Under the pieces are notes generated by a model that saw only the letters and a list, made by a program, of their open reading frames with translations, searched no databases and was not told the DNA's origin. 64,000 bases of DNA from Cytophagales bacterium. GTDB lineage: Bacteria; Bacteroidota; Bacteroidia; Cytophagales; Cyclobacteriaceae. Positions 7,961 to 15,747 of this stretch are shown piece by piece. The position numbers were made by a program, and so were the translations under genes. The stretch is taken from assembly GCA_022360015.1 (NCBI GenBank), contig JAKSDQ010000158.1, positions 62,001-126,000 on the forward strand. The letters run 5' to 3'. How positions within the stretch are numbered: the stretch's first letter is position 1; every line of letters starts with the position of its first letter.

Positions 7961-8557
7961 TCAGCCAATTTTAACCCGGACCAAATATCTCATCGTATCC
8001 CTTAAAATGACTTTTTCAAAACCACTAATGCTGTAGGATGTCAGGCGGGGTTCATTTTTTTTCTCTTCAAAACGCATCTCCAGCTCCACCTCAGAGGTGA
8101 AAAGTGTATTGTATTCACCACTTTCGATGAAAATGTTAAGAAGTTTATTGCTGGCTGGGTCTTCAACAATCTCCATTTTGATGACACCGGACACGTGTTT
8201 GTCGACATTTTGATATTGGGTTACTCGGTGGCCTGCATCATCCGTGTAGGTGTTAGTACGATACTGACTCAGCAGTCTGGGTTTATTTATATCTGCTTTA
8301 GCAAAAATATTTAGTTCCTTTTCCCAGTTTACCGAATCCTGTTCAAGTGCTTCCTGCTGGCCATCAATAACGGCATTCTTGTTTATCTTTGGGTTAGTTT
8401 CGGACAAATACGCTACCTGCTGTTGCATCAACCCTGCCAAATCAAAGTATGCGTCAATCTTCCTGGCCTCTTTTTGGTTTCCGGAGGAAATAGAACAGGT
8501 GGTCAGAAGCCATAAAACAGGCAAGAGGTAGATGCCCTTGTTTTTTTGATGATTCAT
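7961..8557 (-). CDS. hypothetical lipoprotein downstream of gpmI
   Basis: The 198-aa protein begins with a lipoprotein signal (LLPVLWLLTTC, Cys21), so it should be anchored in an envelope membrane. The mature part has alternating-strand patterns (VIKMEIVEDPASNKLLNIFI, FTSEVELEMRFEE) suggesting a beta-rich domain. I recognise no catalytic motif. It starts 16 bases after the gpmI stop and is probably cotranscribed with it. Its function is unknown. Confidence 0.75.
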   Translation of the reverse strand: MNHQKNKGIYLLPVLWLLTTCSISSGNQKEARKIDAYFDLAGLMQQQVAYLSETNPKINKNAVIDGQQEALEQDSVNWEKELNIFAKADINKPRLLSQYRTNTYTDDAGHRVTQYQNVDKHVSGVIKMEIVEDPASNKLLNIFIESGEYNTLFTSEVELEMRFEEKKNEPRLTSYSISGFEKVILRDTMRYLVRVKIG

Positions 8558-8573
8558 GAAGATTCAAATCTTG

Positions 8574-10118
8574 TCAAATCATTTTTTCCATAATATCACT
8601 CAATAATATTTCACCGGTCATCTCTTTGGGTGTCTCCAAACCCATGAGGGTAAGAATAGTGGGTGCCAAATCCCCCAATTTGCCATCGTTAATAGGCTTT
8701 TTATATTCCTTATCCACCAAAATGCAAGGCACCAGGGAGGTGGTATGGGCGGTGTTAGGGGTGCCATCCGGGTTAATCATAATATCTGAGTTACCGTGGT
8801 CGGCAATAATAATGGAGGTATAGCCATTTTCAAGGGCCTTTTCAACCACAACTTTAGTACATTGATCAACCGTTTCGCAAGCCTTGACGGCGGCTTCAAA
8901 TACCCCTGTATGACCCACCATATCCGGATTGGCAAAATTGAGGCATATAAAATCCGGTTCCCTGCTTTCCAGTTCGGGCACAATTTTATCGCGGATGTCT
9001 TCCGCGCTCATTTCAGGTTTCAAATCATAGGTTGCCACTTTTGGTGAAGGGCATAATATTCTTTTTTCCCCATCGAAAGGTGCCTCGCGGCCACCCGAAA
9101 AAAAGAATGTAACATGGGGATACTTCTCAGTCTCTGCAATACGGATTTGTTGCTTTCCTGCCCTACTTAGCACTTCTCCCAGGGTATTATTCAGGTTATC
9201 TTTGTCGAAGATCACTTTAACCCCTTCGAATGTATCATCATAATTAGTCATAGTGACATAGTACAGGTCCATTTTTTTCATATCCTGATCCGGAAAATCC
9301 TGTTGTGTGAGGGCGGTAGTGATTTGCCTGCCGCGGTCGGTACGGAAGTTAAAGCACAATACCACATCTCCTGGCTTGATGAAGCCCACCGGGTTGCCAC
9401 TTTCATCCACCTTGACAATAGGTTTGATAAATTCATCGGTCACTTCAGCGGCATAGCTGTTTTCAACCGAATTAAAAAGGTCCGATGCCTTTATTCCTCT
9501 ACCTTTTACCATCGCATCATATGCCAATTTGACACGTTCCCACCGTTTATCCCTGTCCATGGCGTAATAGCGACCGGTTATCGAGGCTATCTGGCCGGTT
9601 GTGTCAGCCATATGGGCATCCAGTTCTTTCAAATAACCCAATCCACTTTTTGGGTCGGTATCCCTGCCATCGGTAAAAGCATGCACGTACAGGTTTTTAA
9701 TGCTGTTATTGGCTGCTATGGTGCACAATCCTTTCAGATGTTTTATGTGAGAATGAACGCCTCCGTCCGATAAAAGGCCTATCAAATGTACATCCTTATT
9801 ATTTTGGCGTGCATAGTCCAGCGCGCCTATCAAAGTCTCATTGTTATCCAGGGTATGCTCTTCAATGGACTTATTTATTTTCACCAAATCCTGGTAAACC
9901 ACCCTTCCTGCGCCAATGTTCATATGGCCCACTTCAGAATTCCCCATTTGTCCTTCCGGCAATCCCACCGCTAAACCAGAGGCTTCCAAACGGCTATGGG
10001 GATACTTTTCAGATAGGGTGTCATAAAATGGCGTATTTGCCTGGAAAATTGCAGAAACTTTGGGATCTACCGTGATTCCCCATCCATCCAAAATCATTAA
10101 AAGTACTTTTTTATTCAT
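8574..10118 (-). CDS. gpmI: 2,3-bisphosphoglycerate-independent phosphoglycerate mutase
   Basis: This enzyme interconverts 3- and 2-phosphoglycerate in glycolysis and gluconeogenesis, using two Mn2+ ions and a phosphoserine. The 514-aa length is standard. The N terminus has the metal-binding VLLMILDGWGI (Asp11) and GQMGNSEVGHMNIGAG with the catalytic Ser61. The inserted transferase domain carries HAFTDGRDTDP and YYAMDRDKRWER. The C-terminal metal site is VGHTGV and IADHGNSD. The start ATG at 10118 is clear. It heads a two-gene unit with the downstream lipoprotein and is divergent from the DUF4783-nadC pair. Confidence 0.97.
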   Translation of the reverse strand: MNKKVLLMILDGWGITVDPKVSAIFQANTPFYDTLSEKYPHSRLEASGLAVGLPEGQMGNSEVGHMNIGAGRVVYQDLVKINKSIEEHTLDNNETLIGALDYARQNNKDVHLIGLLSDGGVHSHIKHLKGLCTIAANNSIKNLYVHAFTDGRDTDPKSGLGYLKELDAHMADTTGQIASITGRYYAMDRDKRWERVKLAYDAMVKGRGIKASDLFNSVENSYAAEVTDEFIKPIVKVDESGNPVGFIKPGDVVLCFNFRTDRGRQITTALTQQDFPDQDMKKMDLYYVTMTNYDDTFEGVKVIFDKDNLNNTLGEVLSRAGKQQIRIAETEKYPHVTFFFSGGREAPFDGEKRILCPSPKVATYDLKPEMSAEDIRDKIVPELESREPDFICLNFANPDMVGHTGVFEAAVKACETVDQCTKVVVEKALENGYTSIIIADHGNSDIMINPDGTPNTAHTTSLVPCILVDKEYKKPINDGKLGDLAPTILTLMGLETPKEMTGEILLSDIMEKMI

Positions 10119-10290
10119 GGCTAACAGGTCCTCTTACCTTATTGATAATGTAAATGTTAGGATTTGGTTATTAATTATTAATTTAATAAGAAAGTTGTCT
10201 AATCTTTGTTATTCTTTAAAATATAATGTTTCAAAATTACGTTTGTAAGTATATTTTTGTCTAAGTACCTACAAAACTTCATTGATCATG

Positions 10291-10306
10291 TACTTTTGTA
10301 AAAGTA
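10291..10306 (+). promoter_or_regulatory. TAnnTTTG -7 match inside a 16-base dyad upstream of DUF4783
   Basis: TACTTTTG matches the -7 consensus and forms part of a symmetrical TACTTTT-gt-AAAAGTA element, 65 bases before the DUF4783 start. No convincing -33 box lies at the usual distance, so this may be an operator or weak promoter. The remainder of 10119-10370 is AT-rich, with nothing else recognisable. Confidence 0.3.
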
Positions 10307-10370
10307 GGTTAATATTCATTATTGGCATAGTTTTAGCCGGATACTTTTTTGGTACTTTAGATAAAAGCTT

Positions 10371-10784
10371 ATGAAGAATTACAAAACATTAGTGTTTGTA
10401 CTCATTTTAGTGATAGTTTCAGGCTTTTCTCAATTTAGTATTGCGACAAAAGTTCAGGGTGACGTATTGAATGATGTCCGGGCAGCCATTAAAATGGGTA
10501 GTTCCAAGGAATTGGTAAAACATTTAAACAACAGGATCGACCTGGTGATTGATGGTGACCAGGCCTCCTACAGTAAAACGCAGGCAGAATTTGTGCTGAA
10601 GAATTTTTTTAAAAAATACCCTCCTTCAGATTTTCAATATATCCACAAAGGCGCCTCCAAAGACGGTCTTAAGTACGCCATCGGCAAGTATTCCCACCAG
10701 GGAGGTACTTTCAGAGTGGTATTAAGATCCAAGAAATTCAATGATAAGCATAAGATTTACAACTTAGATTTCACCAGGGATTAA
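10371..10784 (+). CDS. DUF4783 domain protein, secreted
   Basis: This 137-aa protein has a signal peptide (residues 1-~28, ending in FSIATKVQG) and a compact domain with NDVRAAIKMGSSKELVKHL near the start and NLDFTRD at the end. That pattern is the DUF4783 family, related to NTF2/DUF4440-like folds and found in Bacteroidota directly before nadC. The same arrangement holds here (63-base gap). Location should be periplasmic. No biochemical role is established. Confidence 0.8.
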   Translation: MKNYKTLVFVLILVIVSGFSQFSIATKVQGDVLNDVRAAIKMGSSKELVKHLNNRIDLVIDGDQASYSKTQAEFVLKNFFKKYPPSDFQYIHKGASKDGLKYAIGKYSHQGGTFRVVLRSKKFNDKHKIYNLDFTRD

Positions 10785-10847
10785 AATACAGAACAGAAAT
10801 CAGATAAAGGCAATGGAGAAATTCATGGCCTTTTTTATTTTTGCCTG

Positions 10848-11708
10848 GTGAATCTACCATACTTAACCGAGCAAAAACTTACAGGTTTTATCCGGGCAGC
10901 CCTGGAAGAGGACCTGGGGGAAGGCGATCATTCGTCGTTATCATGCATTCCAAGGGAAATCCAAAGCAAAGCCAGGCTGATCATTAAGGATAAAGGGATC
11001 ATCGCGGGATTATCCTTAGCGGAAATGATCTTTCACCAGGTTGACCCCGATTTGCGGGTTGAAATGATCATGGAGGATGGACAAAGTGCCACGGTGGGTG
11101 ACACGGGATTACTGGTCAATGGCCGGGCCCAGTCCATATTAAGTGCTGAAAGATTGGTGTTAAACTGTTTGCAACGCATGAGTGGTATTGCGACTTACAC
11201 ACATTATTTAACCGGATTGATTAAGGGAACCGGTGCAAAATTACTCGATACGAGAAAAACAACCCCCAATTTCAGGATGTTGGAAAAGTGGGCAGTGGCT
11301 ATAGGAGGCGGTATGAACCATCGCTTTGGACTGTATGATATGATCATTCTGAAGGATAACCACATTGACTTTGCCGGTGGAATTGAAAAAGCAATGAAAC
11401 GCTGCAGGGATTACCTTGCTAAAAATCACCTCTCTTTAAAAATCGAAGTTGAAACAAGAAATATTGCGGAAGTAAAAGAGGTAATAAAAACCGGAGGGGT
11501 TGACCGGATCATGCTCGACAATATGACACCCACGGTCATGAAAGAAGCTGTGGCGATCATTAACGGCCAATATGAAACAGAAGCCTCCGGAGGCATCACA
11601 GAAGCCACCATACGCGGGGTTGCTGAAACAGGTGTGGATTTTATTTCGGTGGGTGCATTGACACACTCTACCAAAAGCCTGGACATCAGCCTGAAGGCTA
11701 CTGATTAA
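10848..11708 (+). CDS. nadC: nicotinate-nucleotide pyrophosphorylase (carboxylating)
   Basis: NadC converts quinolinate and PRPP to nicotinate mononucleotide in de novo NAD synthesis. The 286-aa sequence shows the expected order: AALEEDLGEGDHSS near the N terminus, LNCLQRMSGIAT, the phosphate/quinolinate site LDTRKTTPNFRMLEKWAV, GGGMNHRFGLYDMIILKDNH, and C-terminal EASGGITEATI with DFISVGALTHS. The start is GTG at 10848; no ATG fits the conserved N terminus better. It follows DUF4783 and may be cotranscribed with it. Confidence 0.96.
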   Translation: MNLPYLTEQKLTGFIRAALEEDLGEGDHSSLSCIPREIQSKARLIIKDKGIIAGLSLAEMIFHQVDPDLRVEMIMEDGQSATVGDTGLLVNGRAQSILSAERLVLNCLQRMSGIATYTHYLTGLIKGTGAKLLDTRKTTPNFRMLEKWAVAIGGGMNHRFGLYDMIILKDNHIDFAGGIEKAMKRCRDYLAKNHLSLKIEVETRNIAEVKEVIKTGGVDRIMLDNMTPTVMKEAVAIINGQYETEASGGITEATIRGVAETGVDFISVGALTHSTKSLDISLKATD

Positions 11709-11828
11709 AAAAGTGTAAAAACCGGCTTATCCGCAAGAGGGCCTCACACATAGAAAGTGGTTGAATAAAATTACATTTTGTGAACTTTGTTTATAAATTT
11801 GCGGACTTGTGATAAATTATTCAGAACA

Positions 11829-12302
11829 ATGATCGTAAAAACGAAAAAATATAAGCTGGAAACAGGTACTTATATTAAACTGGCATTGGCAAATATCTTA
11901 AAAGAACAGTGGTGGGTTTTTTTGATAGCTGTGGCAATCGCCTGCGGCACGTTTATCGTCCCCTCCAACTGGTGGTGGATAGGTGCTTTAATCGCGTTGG
12001 CTTTATACATCCTGTTCTGGGTAATCCAATTCGCCGGTGTTACCCAAATGGAGCAAAGCAAAGTACTGTTCGATAAACTGGCCTATGAAATTACCAGCCA
12101 GCAGGTGTTGATCAAGTTAAACAACAAGCAAGGCATGCCTATCAAATGGGAAAGCATCAAAAAAGGAATCAAGGGAAAAGATTATTTTTTGTTGGTGGTA
12201 TCGAAGGCGCAAATGATCCATCTTCCGTTTAAATTATTTAAATCGGAGCATGAAATCAAGTTCATAGAAACTATCCTCAAAAGGAAAGGATATATGAAAT
12301 AA
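11829..12302 (+). CDS. YcxB-like membrane protein
   Basis: From the ATG at 11829 the protein is 157 aa. Two adjacent hydrophobic segments (residues ~28-43 and ~47-68, around the tryptophan-rich SNWWWIGAL) are followed by a soluble C-terminal domain with VLIKLNNKQG, MPIKWESIKKG and MIHLPFKLF. This two-TM plus YcxB-type domain arrangement is common in small uncharacterised membrane proteins. The frame extends upstream to 11787, but that region has no good start. Its function is unknown. Confidence 0.7.
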   Translation: MIVKTKKYKLETGTYIKLALANILKEQWWVFLIAVAIACGTFIVPSNWWWIGALIALALYILFWVIQFAGVTQMEQSKVLFDKLAYEITSQQVLIKLNNKQGMPIKWESIKKGIKGKDYFLLVVSKAQMIHLPFKLFKSEHEIKFIETILKRKGYMK

Positions 12303-12341
12303 ATGAATTAACCGATATTGCAGCAAAAGGGCCTATCGATC

Positions 12342-12785
12342 ATGGAAGAATATATCAAAGGCGAATATACAATTTCTACCGATCAGGACAGACTTGATAC
12401 TGACGTCATCTATGGCTACCTAACACGATCCTATTGGGCTGAGGGTATCCCCAGGAACATGGTAGTAAAAAGTGTAAAAAACTCACTTTGTTTCGGCATC
12501 TATTATCAACTTCAGCAGATCGGTTTTGCCAGGGTAATCTCCGACTATGCCCGTTTTGCATATCTGGCGGATGTTTTCGTACTGGAACCCCATCAGGGCA
12601 AGGGTTTATCCAAATGGCTACTGGAAAAAATCGTTCACCACCCGCAATTGCAGGGACTGAGCAGATTTATGTTAGGTACCAGGGATGCCCACGGATTGTA
12701 TGAAAAATTTGGTTTCAGGACGATAAGCCATCCTGAAACAATGATGGAAAAGGTCTTTTCTGACATTTATAAAAAAAATAGTTAA
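12342..12785 (+). CDS. GNAT-family N-acetyltransferase
   Basis: GNAT enzymes move an acetyl group from acetyl-CoA to an amine. The 147-aa protein (ATG at 12342) has the GNAT core: a strand FARVISDYARFAYLADVFVL followed by the acetyl-CoA loop EPHQGKGLSKWLL (R/Q-x-x-G-x-G/A type), and C-terminal LGTRDAHGLYEKFGF, a typical AHxLYEKxGF end. The closest pattern is the small one-domain subfamily that resembles E. coli YjdJ-like proteins. The substrate is not predictable. It starts 39 bases after the YcxB-like gene. Confidence 0.9.
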   Translation: MEEYIKGEYTISTDQDRLDTDVIYGYLTRSYWAEGIPRNMVVKSVKNSLCFGIYYQLQQIGFARVISDYARFAYLADVFVLEPHQGKGLSKWLLEKIVHHPQLQGLSRFMLGTRDAHGLYEKFGFRTISHPETMMEKVFSDIYKKNS

Positions 12786-12811
12786 ATTCAATACCGGCAC
12801 AGCCAGATCAG

Positions 12812-13369
12812 ATGATGAAGCTACTAATTTCCGTATGCACTGTTTTAATGGCAATTTTATCAGCAAAGGCACAACCGGCCATGGTGAAAACCAAAATTGG
12901 AGAAGAAATCACGCTGTTGTTGCCTGAGGATCTTATCCCTATGACAGATGAGGACTTTGCTTTGAAATTCATTTCTCCGAAAAAACCACTGGCCGTATAT
13001 ACAAATCACCAGAGGGTGGTTGAATTCAGCATCAACGAATCAAACACGACCTGGAAAGATAGCGACCTCGAATTGATGAAAAGTTTTTATAAATCCTCGA
13101 TTCTAAGCCTGTATGATCAGGTCAAATTCTTACAGGAGGATATTCAGGATATCAACAAAAAAAAGTTTGTTATTTTTGAGTTCACCTCCAGGGTAAAAGG
13201 TGATAAAGCGTCATTGGCAAACCAAAGGGATGTAAAAAAATATACCTACATTCAATACACCATTAAAAACGGGAAGACTGTATTGTTGAACTTCAATTGT
13301 CCTTTGCGAGACCAGCCTTACTGGCAACCTGTTATAAAACAGGTAATGGGCAGCATACGATTAAAATAA
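12812..13369 (+). CDS. secreted hypothetical protein
   Basis: The 185-aa protein has a signal peptide (MMKLLISVCTVLMAILSAKA, cleavage before QPAMV). The mature part is probably one alpha/beta domain, with VVEFSINESNTTW, KKFVIFEFTSRV and a terminal KQVMGSIRL. The final amphipathic segment and the overall plan resemble PsbP/DUF1795-like lipid-transfer folds, but this is only an impression. It lies 7 bases before tadA on the same strand and is likely cotranscribed. Confidence 0.7.
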   Translation: MMKLLISVCTVLMAILSAKAQPAMVKTKIGEEITLLLPEDLIPMTDEDFALKFISPKKPLAVYTNHQRVVEFSINESNTTWKDSDLELMKSFYKSSILSLYDQVKFLQEDIQDINKKKFVIFEFTSRVKGDKASLANQRDVKKYTYIQYTIKNGKTVLLNFNCPLRDQPYWQPVIKQVMGSIRLK

Positions 13370-13376
13370 ACCCGTC

Positions 13377-13835
13377 ATGACTTTAAGTTTGTATACCCAC
13401 GAGCATTTCATGAAAGAGGCTTTAAAAGAAGCCGTGAAAGGCAAAGAAGAGGGGGAAATCCCTGTAGGTGCTGTGGTGGTTTGTCAAAAAAGAATTATTG
13501 CCAGGGCCTGTAATCAAACTGAAAAGTTAAATGACGCTACGGCACATGCAGAAATGATTGCCTTGACATCTGCATTTAACTACATGGGTACCAAGTATTT
13601 ACCCGATTGTACGTTGTATGTTACCCTCGAACCTTGTGTGATGTGCGCAGGTGCAGGTTTTTGGGCGCAGTTGGAAAAAGTGGTGTATGGGGCTTCTGAC
13701 AACAGGCGTGGATTTGACCTGATTGGCCCACAGATTCTGCATCCTAAAACCGAAATTATTAAAGGCGTCATGGCCCGGGAAAGCAAAGAATTGATCGATG
13801 ATTTTTTTAGGGAAATAAGGAAAAAAAATAATTAA
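13377..13835 (+). CDS. tadA: tRNA-specific adenosine-34 deaminase
   Basis: TadA deaminates the wobble adenosine of tRNA-Arg to inosine. The 152-aa length and zinc motifs fit: HAEMIAL (His and catalytic Glu) and PCVMCAGA (two zinc cysteines). Other family residues are GEIPVGAVVV near the N terminus and GASDNRRGFDL after the zinc site. The start ATG at 13377 is preceded by the secreted protein's stop. The related cytosine or guanine deaminases are less likely given the surrounding sequence. Confidence 0.92.
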   Translation: MTLSLYTHEHFMKEALKEAVKGKEEGEIPVGAVVVCQKRIIARACNQTEKLNDATAHAEMIALTSAFNYMGTKYLPDCTLYVTLEPCVMCAGAGFWAQLEKVVYGASDNRRGFDLIGPQILHPKTEIIKGVMARESKELIDDFFREIRKKNN

Positions 13836-13844
13836 TTTAATTAC

Positions 13845-13852
13845 TATATTTG
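13845..13852 (+). promoter_or_regulatory. TAnnTTTG -7 match before superoxide dismutase
   Basis: TATATTTG lies 43 bases upstream of the dismutase ATG, in the gap after tadA. It matches the Bacteroidota -7 element in all fixed positions. No clear TTTG -33 box is present at the expected spacing, so support is partial. Confidence 0.35.
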
Positions 13853-13895
13853 AAGGCTTTCGAAATTTTGTTTAACCTATAAAAAAATTTAAATC

Positions 13896-14504
13896 ATGGC
13901 ATTCGAACTACCAGCATTACCCTATGCCCACAATGCATTGGAGCCAAATATAGATGTTACAACCATGGAAATACATCATGGTAAGCACCACAACGGTTAC
14001 GTCAACAATTTGAATGGTGCCATTAGTGGTACGGACCTCGATGGAAAGCCAATTGAAGAAATATTAAAAAATGTCAGCCAGCATTCAGGTGCGGTCAGAA
14101 ATAATGGCGGAGGTCATTACAATCATAGCTTGTTTTGGACGATCATGTCACCCAATGGCGGAGGCACTCCATCAGGAGATTTGTCTGCAGCCATCAATGC
14201 CAAGTTTGGCTCTTTTGACAAGTTCAAAGAAGAATTCTCCAAAGCCGCAGCGACAAGGTTTGGATCGGGTTGGGCCTGGTTATGTGTAGATGCTCAGGGT
14301 GAATTACAGGTTTGCTCGACTCCTAATCAGGATAATCCGTTAATGGACGTTGCCGAATACCCCGGTACACCCATCTTAGGCCTGGATGTCTGGGAGCATG
14401 CCTATTATCTGAAATACCAGAACAAGCGGCCGGATTATATCGCAGCCTTCTTTAATGTGATCGACTGGGATGCTGTAAGTCAAAGGTACGCTGACGCGAA
14501 ATAG
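13896..14504 (+). CDS. superoxide dismutase, Fe/Mn family
   Basis: This enzyme dismutates superoxide to oxygen and hydrogen peroxide. At 202 aa it has the family length and all metal ligands: His27 in [10 protein letters not shown], His77 in [10 protein letters not shown], and the Asp and His of [33 protein letters not shown] is the usual N terminus. No signal peptide is seen, so it is cytoplasmic. Whether iron or manganese is used cannot be decided here. A strong terminator follows. Confidence 0.96.
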   Translation: MAFELPALPYAHNALEPNIDVTTMEIHHGKHHNGYVNNLNGAISGTDLDGKPIEEILKNVSQHSGAVRNNGGGHYNHSLFWTIMSPNGGGTPSGDLSAAINAKFGSFDKFKEEFSKAAATRFGSGWAWLCVDAQGELQVCSTPNQDNPLMDVAEYPGTPILGLDVWEHAYYLKYQNKRPDYIAAFFNVIDWDAVSQRYADAK

Positions 14505-14544
14505 CATTAACCAAAAACCAAGTTAATAATTAAGCAGTCTAAAG

Positions 14545-14582
14545 AATTGGTTCGAGAGTCAAATCCTGAACCAATTTTTTTT
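14545..14582 (+). terminator. rho-independent terminator of the superoxide dismutase gene
   Basis: A perfect 9-base stem AATTGGTTC (14545-14553) pairs with GAACCAATT (14568-14576), with a 14-base loop and a run of eight T (14575-14582). Confidence 0.85.
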
Positions 14583-14863
14583 AACAACCGGAGGAATTGG
14601 TAATGGACAGTTGAAAATTGACAATTATTTTAGGGTATACATCCTTGGGCCCACGATTATAAAATTATCTCATCCTATCATCATTAAGGCCATCGGATGG
14701 GGCAAGCGTCACATGAGCAATTCTGTTCAAAACCTGCCATTCACGATTAATCATTACATGCGTTGGTAAATTTCGGTTACCAATGATCCCTCACTGGTAT
14801 TCAAAAGTACTTGTTTTCCGGTGGAAACAACCAAATCGAAAAGTAACTTAAACACATATTTCT
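14583..14863 (+). other. gene-free stretch with a small hairpin
   Basis: There is no coding frame of note. TTGGTAA (14763-14769) and TTACCAA (14777-14783) form a perfect 7-base inverted repeat with a 7-base loop, about 80 bases before the next gene. A minor CCATC-g-GATGG element is at 14690-14700. I see nothing else. Confidence 0.4.
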
Positions 14864-15199
14864 ATGAAAATTAAAAATGTCGAGGGATTAACCACTGACC
14901 AAATCAATAAAGAATTACAGAACGGAGGGAAATTTGTATTATATCAGTATACCATTTCAATTATTGTACTGACTTTCAAAAGATCTTCAAACATTTACTT
15001 CATCAGAGGTGGTGAGAGTGCTGCTGCCAAAGGCATTCCTTATTCCCTGATTTCCTTGTTTTTCGGATGGTGGGGTATTCCTTGGGGCCCAATTTATACC
15101 ATCGGAAGCCTTTTCAACAATTTAGGGGGTGGCAAAGATGTTACTGCCGAGGTATTGCATTCTGCCAATCAATCCGGGCAGGTGCACCAGGCTGCTTAG
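14864..15199 (+). CDS. small uncharacterised membrane protein
   Basis: The protein is 111 aa. A soluble start (NVEGLTTDQINKELQNGGKF) is followed by a hydrophobic segment (VLYQYTISIIVLTF), the patch RSSNIYFIRGGES, and a glycine/tryptophan-rich second hydrophobic region SLFFGWWGIPWGPIYTIGSL. It ends in a short polar tail. The pattern resembles a small family seen in various bacteria with the same FGWWGIPWGPIYT core. No function is known to me. It is monocistronic between two terminators. Confidence 0.75.
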   Translation: MKIKNVEGLTTDQINKELQNGGKFVLYQYTISIIVLTFKRSSNIYFIRGGESAAAKGIPYSLISLFFGWWGIPWGPIYTIGSLFNNLGGGKDVTAEVLHSANQSGQVHQAA

Positions 15200-15204
15200 A
15201 AAAA

Positions 15205-15246
15205 GAGCTGCACGGTAATCTGTTTATTTACCTTGCAGCTTTTTGT
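15205..15246. terminator. bidirectional terminator between converging genes
   Basis: AGCTGCACGGTAA (15206-15218) pairs with TTACCTTGCAGCT (15228-15240) with small internal mismatches. A T-run follows on the plus strand (15240-15244). On the minus strand, CTTTTTCT follows the stem. It can serve both the 111-aa protein gene and the minus-strand gene at 15257-15685. Confidence 0.85.
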
Positions 15247-15256
15247 CTTTTAAGAA

Positions 15257-15685
15257 TTAAAACAGATACGCCAGGCCTAATCTGATGCCCAGTTCTCCAG
15301 GATCGAAATAAAAGTCCATTCCTCCTTCAAAACTAAAATTTCCTCCTATTCCACGTTGATAACCCATGCCCAAAGTCACATCGCTGTTATCACCGATAAG
15401 GCCTTTCATTTTAATAAAAACCGGATCAATCGGATAAAATCTGCCTCCTAACACAAAAAAAGTTTCCCGGCCCGACCAAAAATCCAGCCCGATGGTCCCC
15501 GAAAACTTCGAAGTAAAAAAGTAATTACCTTCCAGACCAATTTGGGACCTTTCAGCAAAACCTGAGTTATCTGTCCTGTACAGATCCATGCCCACACCAA
15601 GTAAAAAATTGCCTTTGCTTTGTGCCAGGCCTTGTTGACAAATGCAAAAAAATATTGCAAGAAAAATAAGTTTTCTAATGATCAT
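15257..15685 (-). CDS. outer-membrane beta-barrel-like hypothetical protein
   Basis: A signal peptide (MIIRKLIFLAIFFCICQQGLAQ) is followed by short amphipathic strands with aromatic ends: GNFLLGVGMDLY, SQIGLEGNYFF, FSGTIGLDFW, DVTLGMGYQRG and a final LGIRLGLAYLF ending in phenylalanine, the classic outer-membrane insertion signal. At 142 aa it would form a small barrel of roughly eight strands, OmpW/porin-like in size. It is downstream of uvrB on the same strand (62-base gap). The specific role is unknown. Confidence 0.75.
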   Translation of the reverse strand: MIIRKLIFLAIFFCICQQGLAQSKGNFLLGVGMDLYRTDNSGFAERSQIGLEGNYFFTSKFSGTIGLDFWSGRETFFVLGGRFYPIDPVFIKMKGLIGDNSDVTLGMGYQRGIGGNFSFEGGMDFYFDPGELGIRLGLAYLF

Positions 15686-15747
15686 AGATATATGTTTTGA
15701 TTATATGGCCAAAATTAGCGGATCGGCAGATGATTATTTGTTTAATC

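Noticed and set aside
9303-9773. 156-aa plus-strand frame inside gpmI
   Set aside because: It is antisense to a complete gpmI gene and shows no domain or start signal.
14545-14580. tRNA-like GGTTCGAGAGTCAAATCC string
   Set aside because: It resembles a T-arm but the surrounding sequence gives no acceptor, D or anticodon arms. It is the terminator hairpin of the superoxide dismutase gene.
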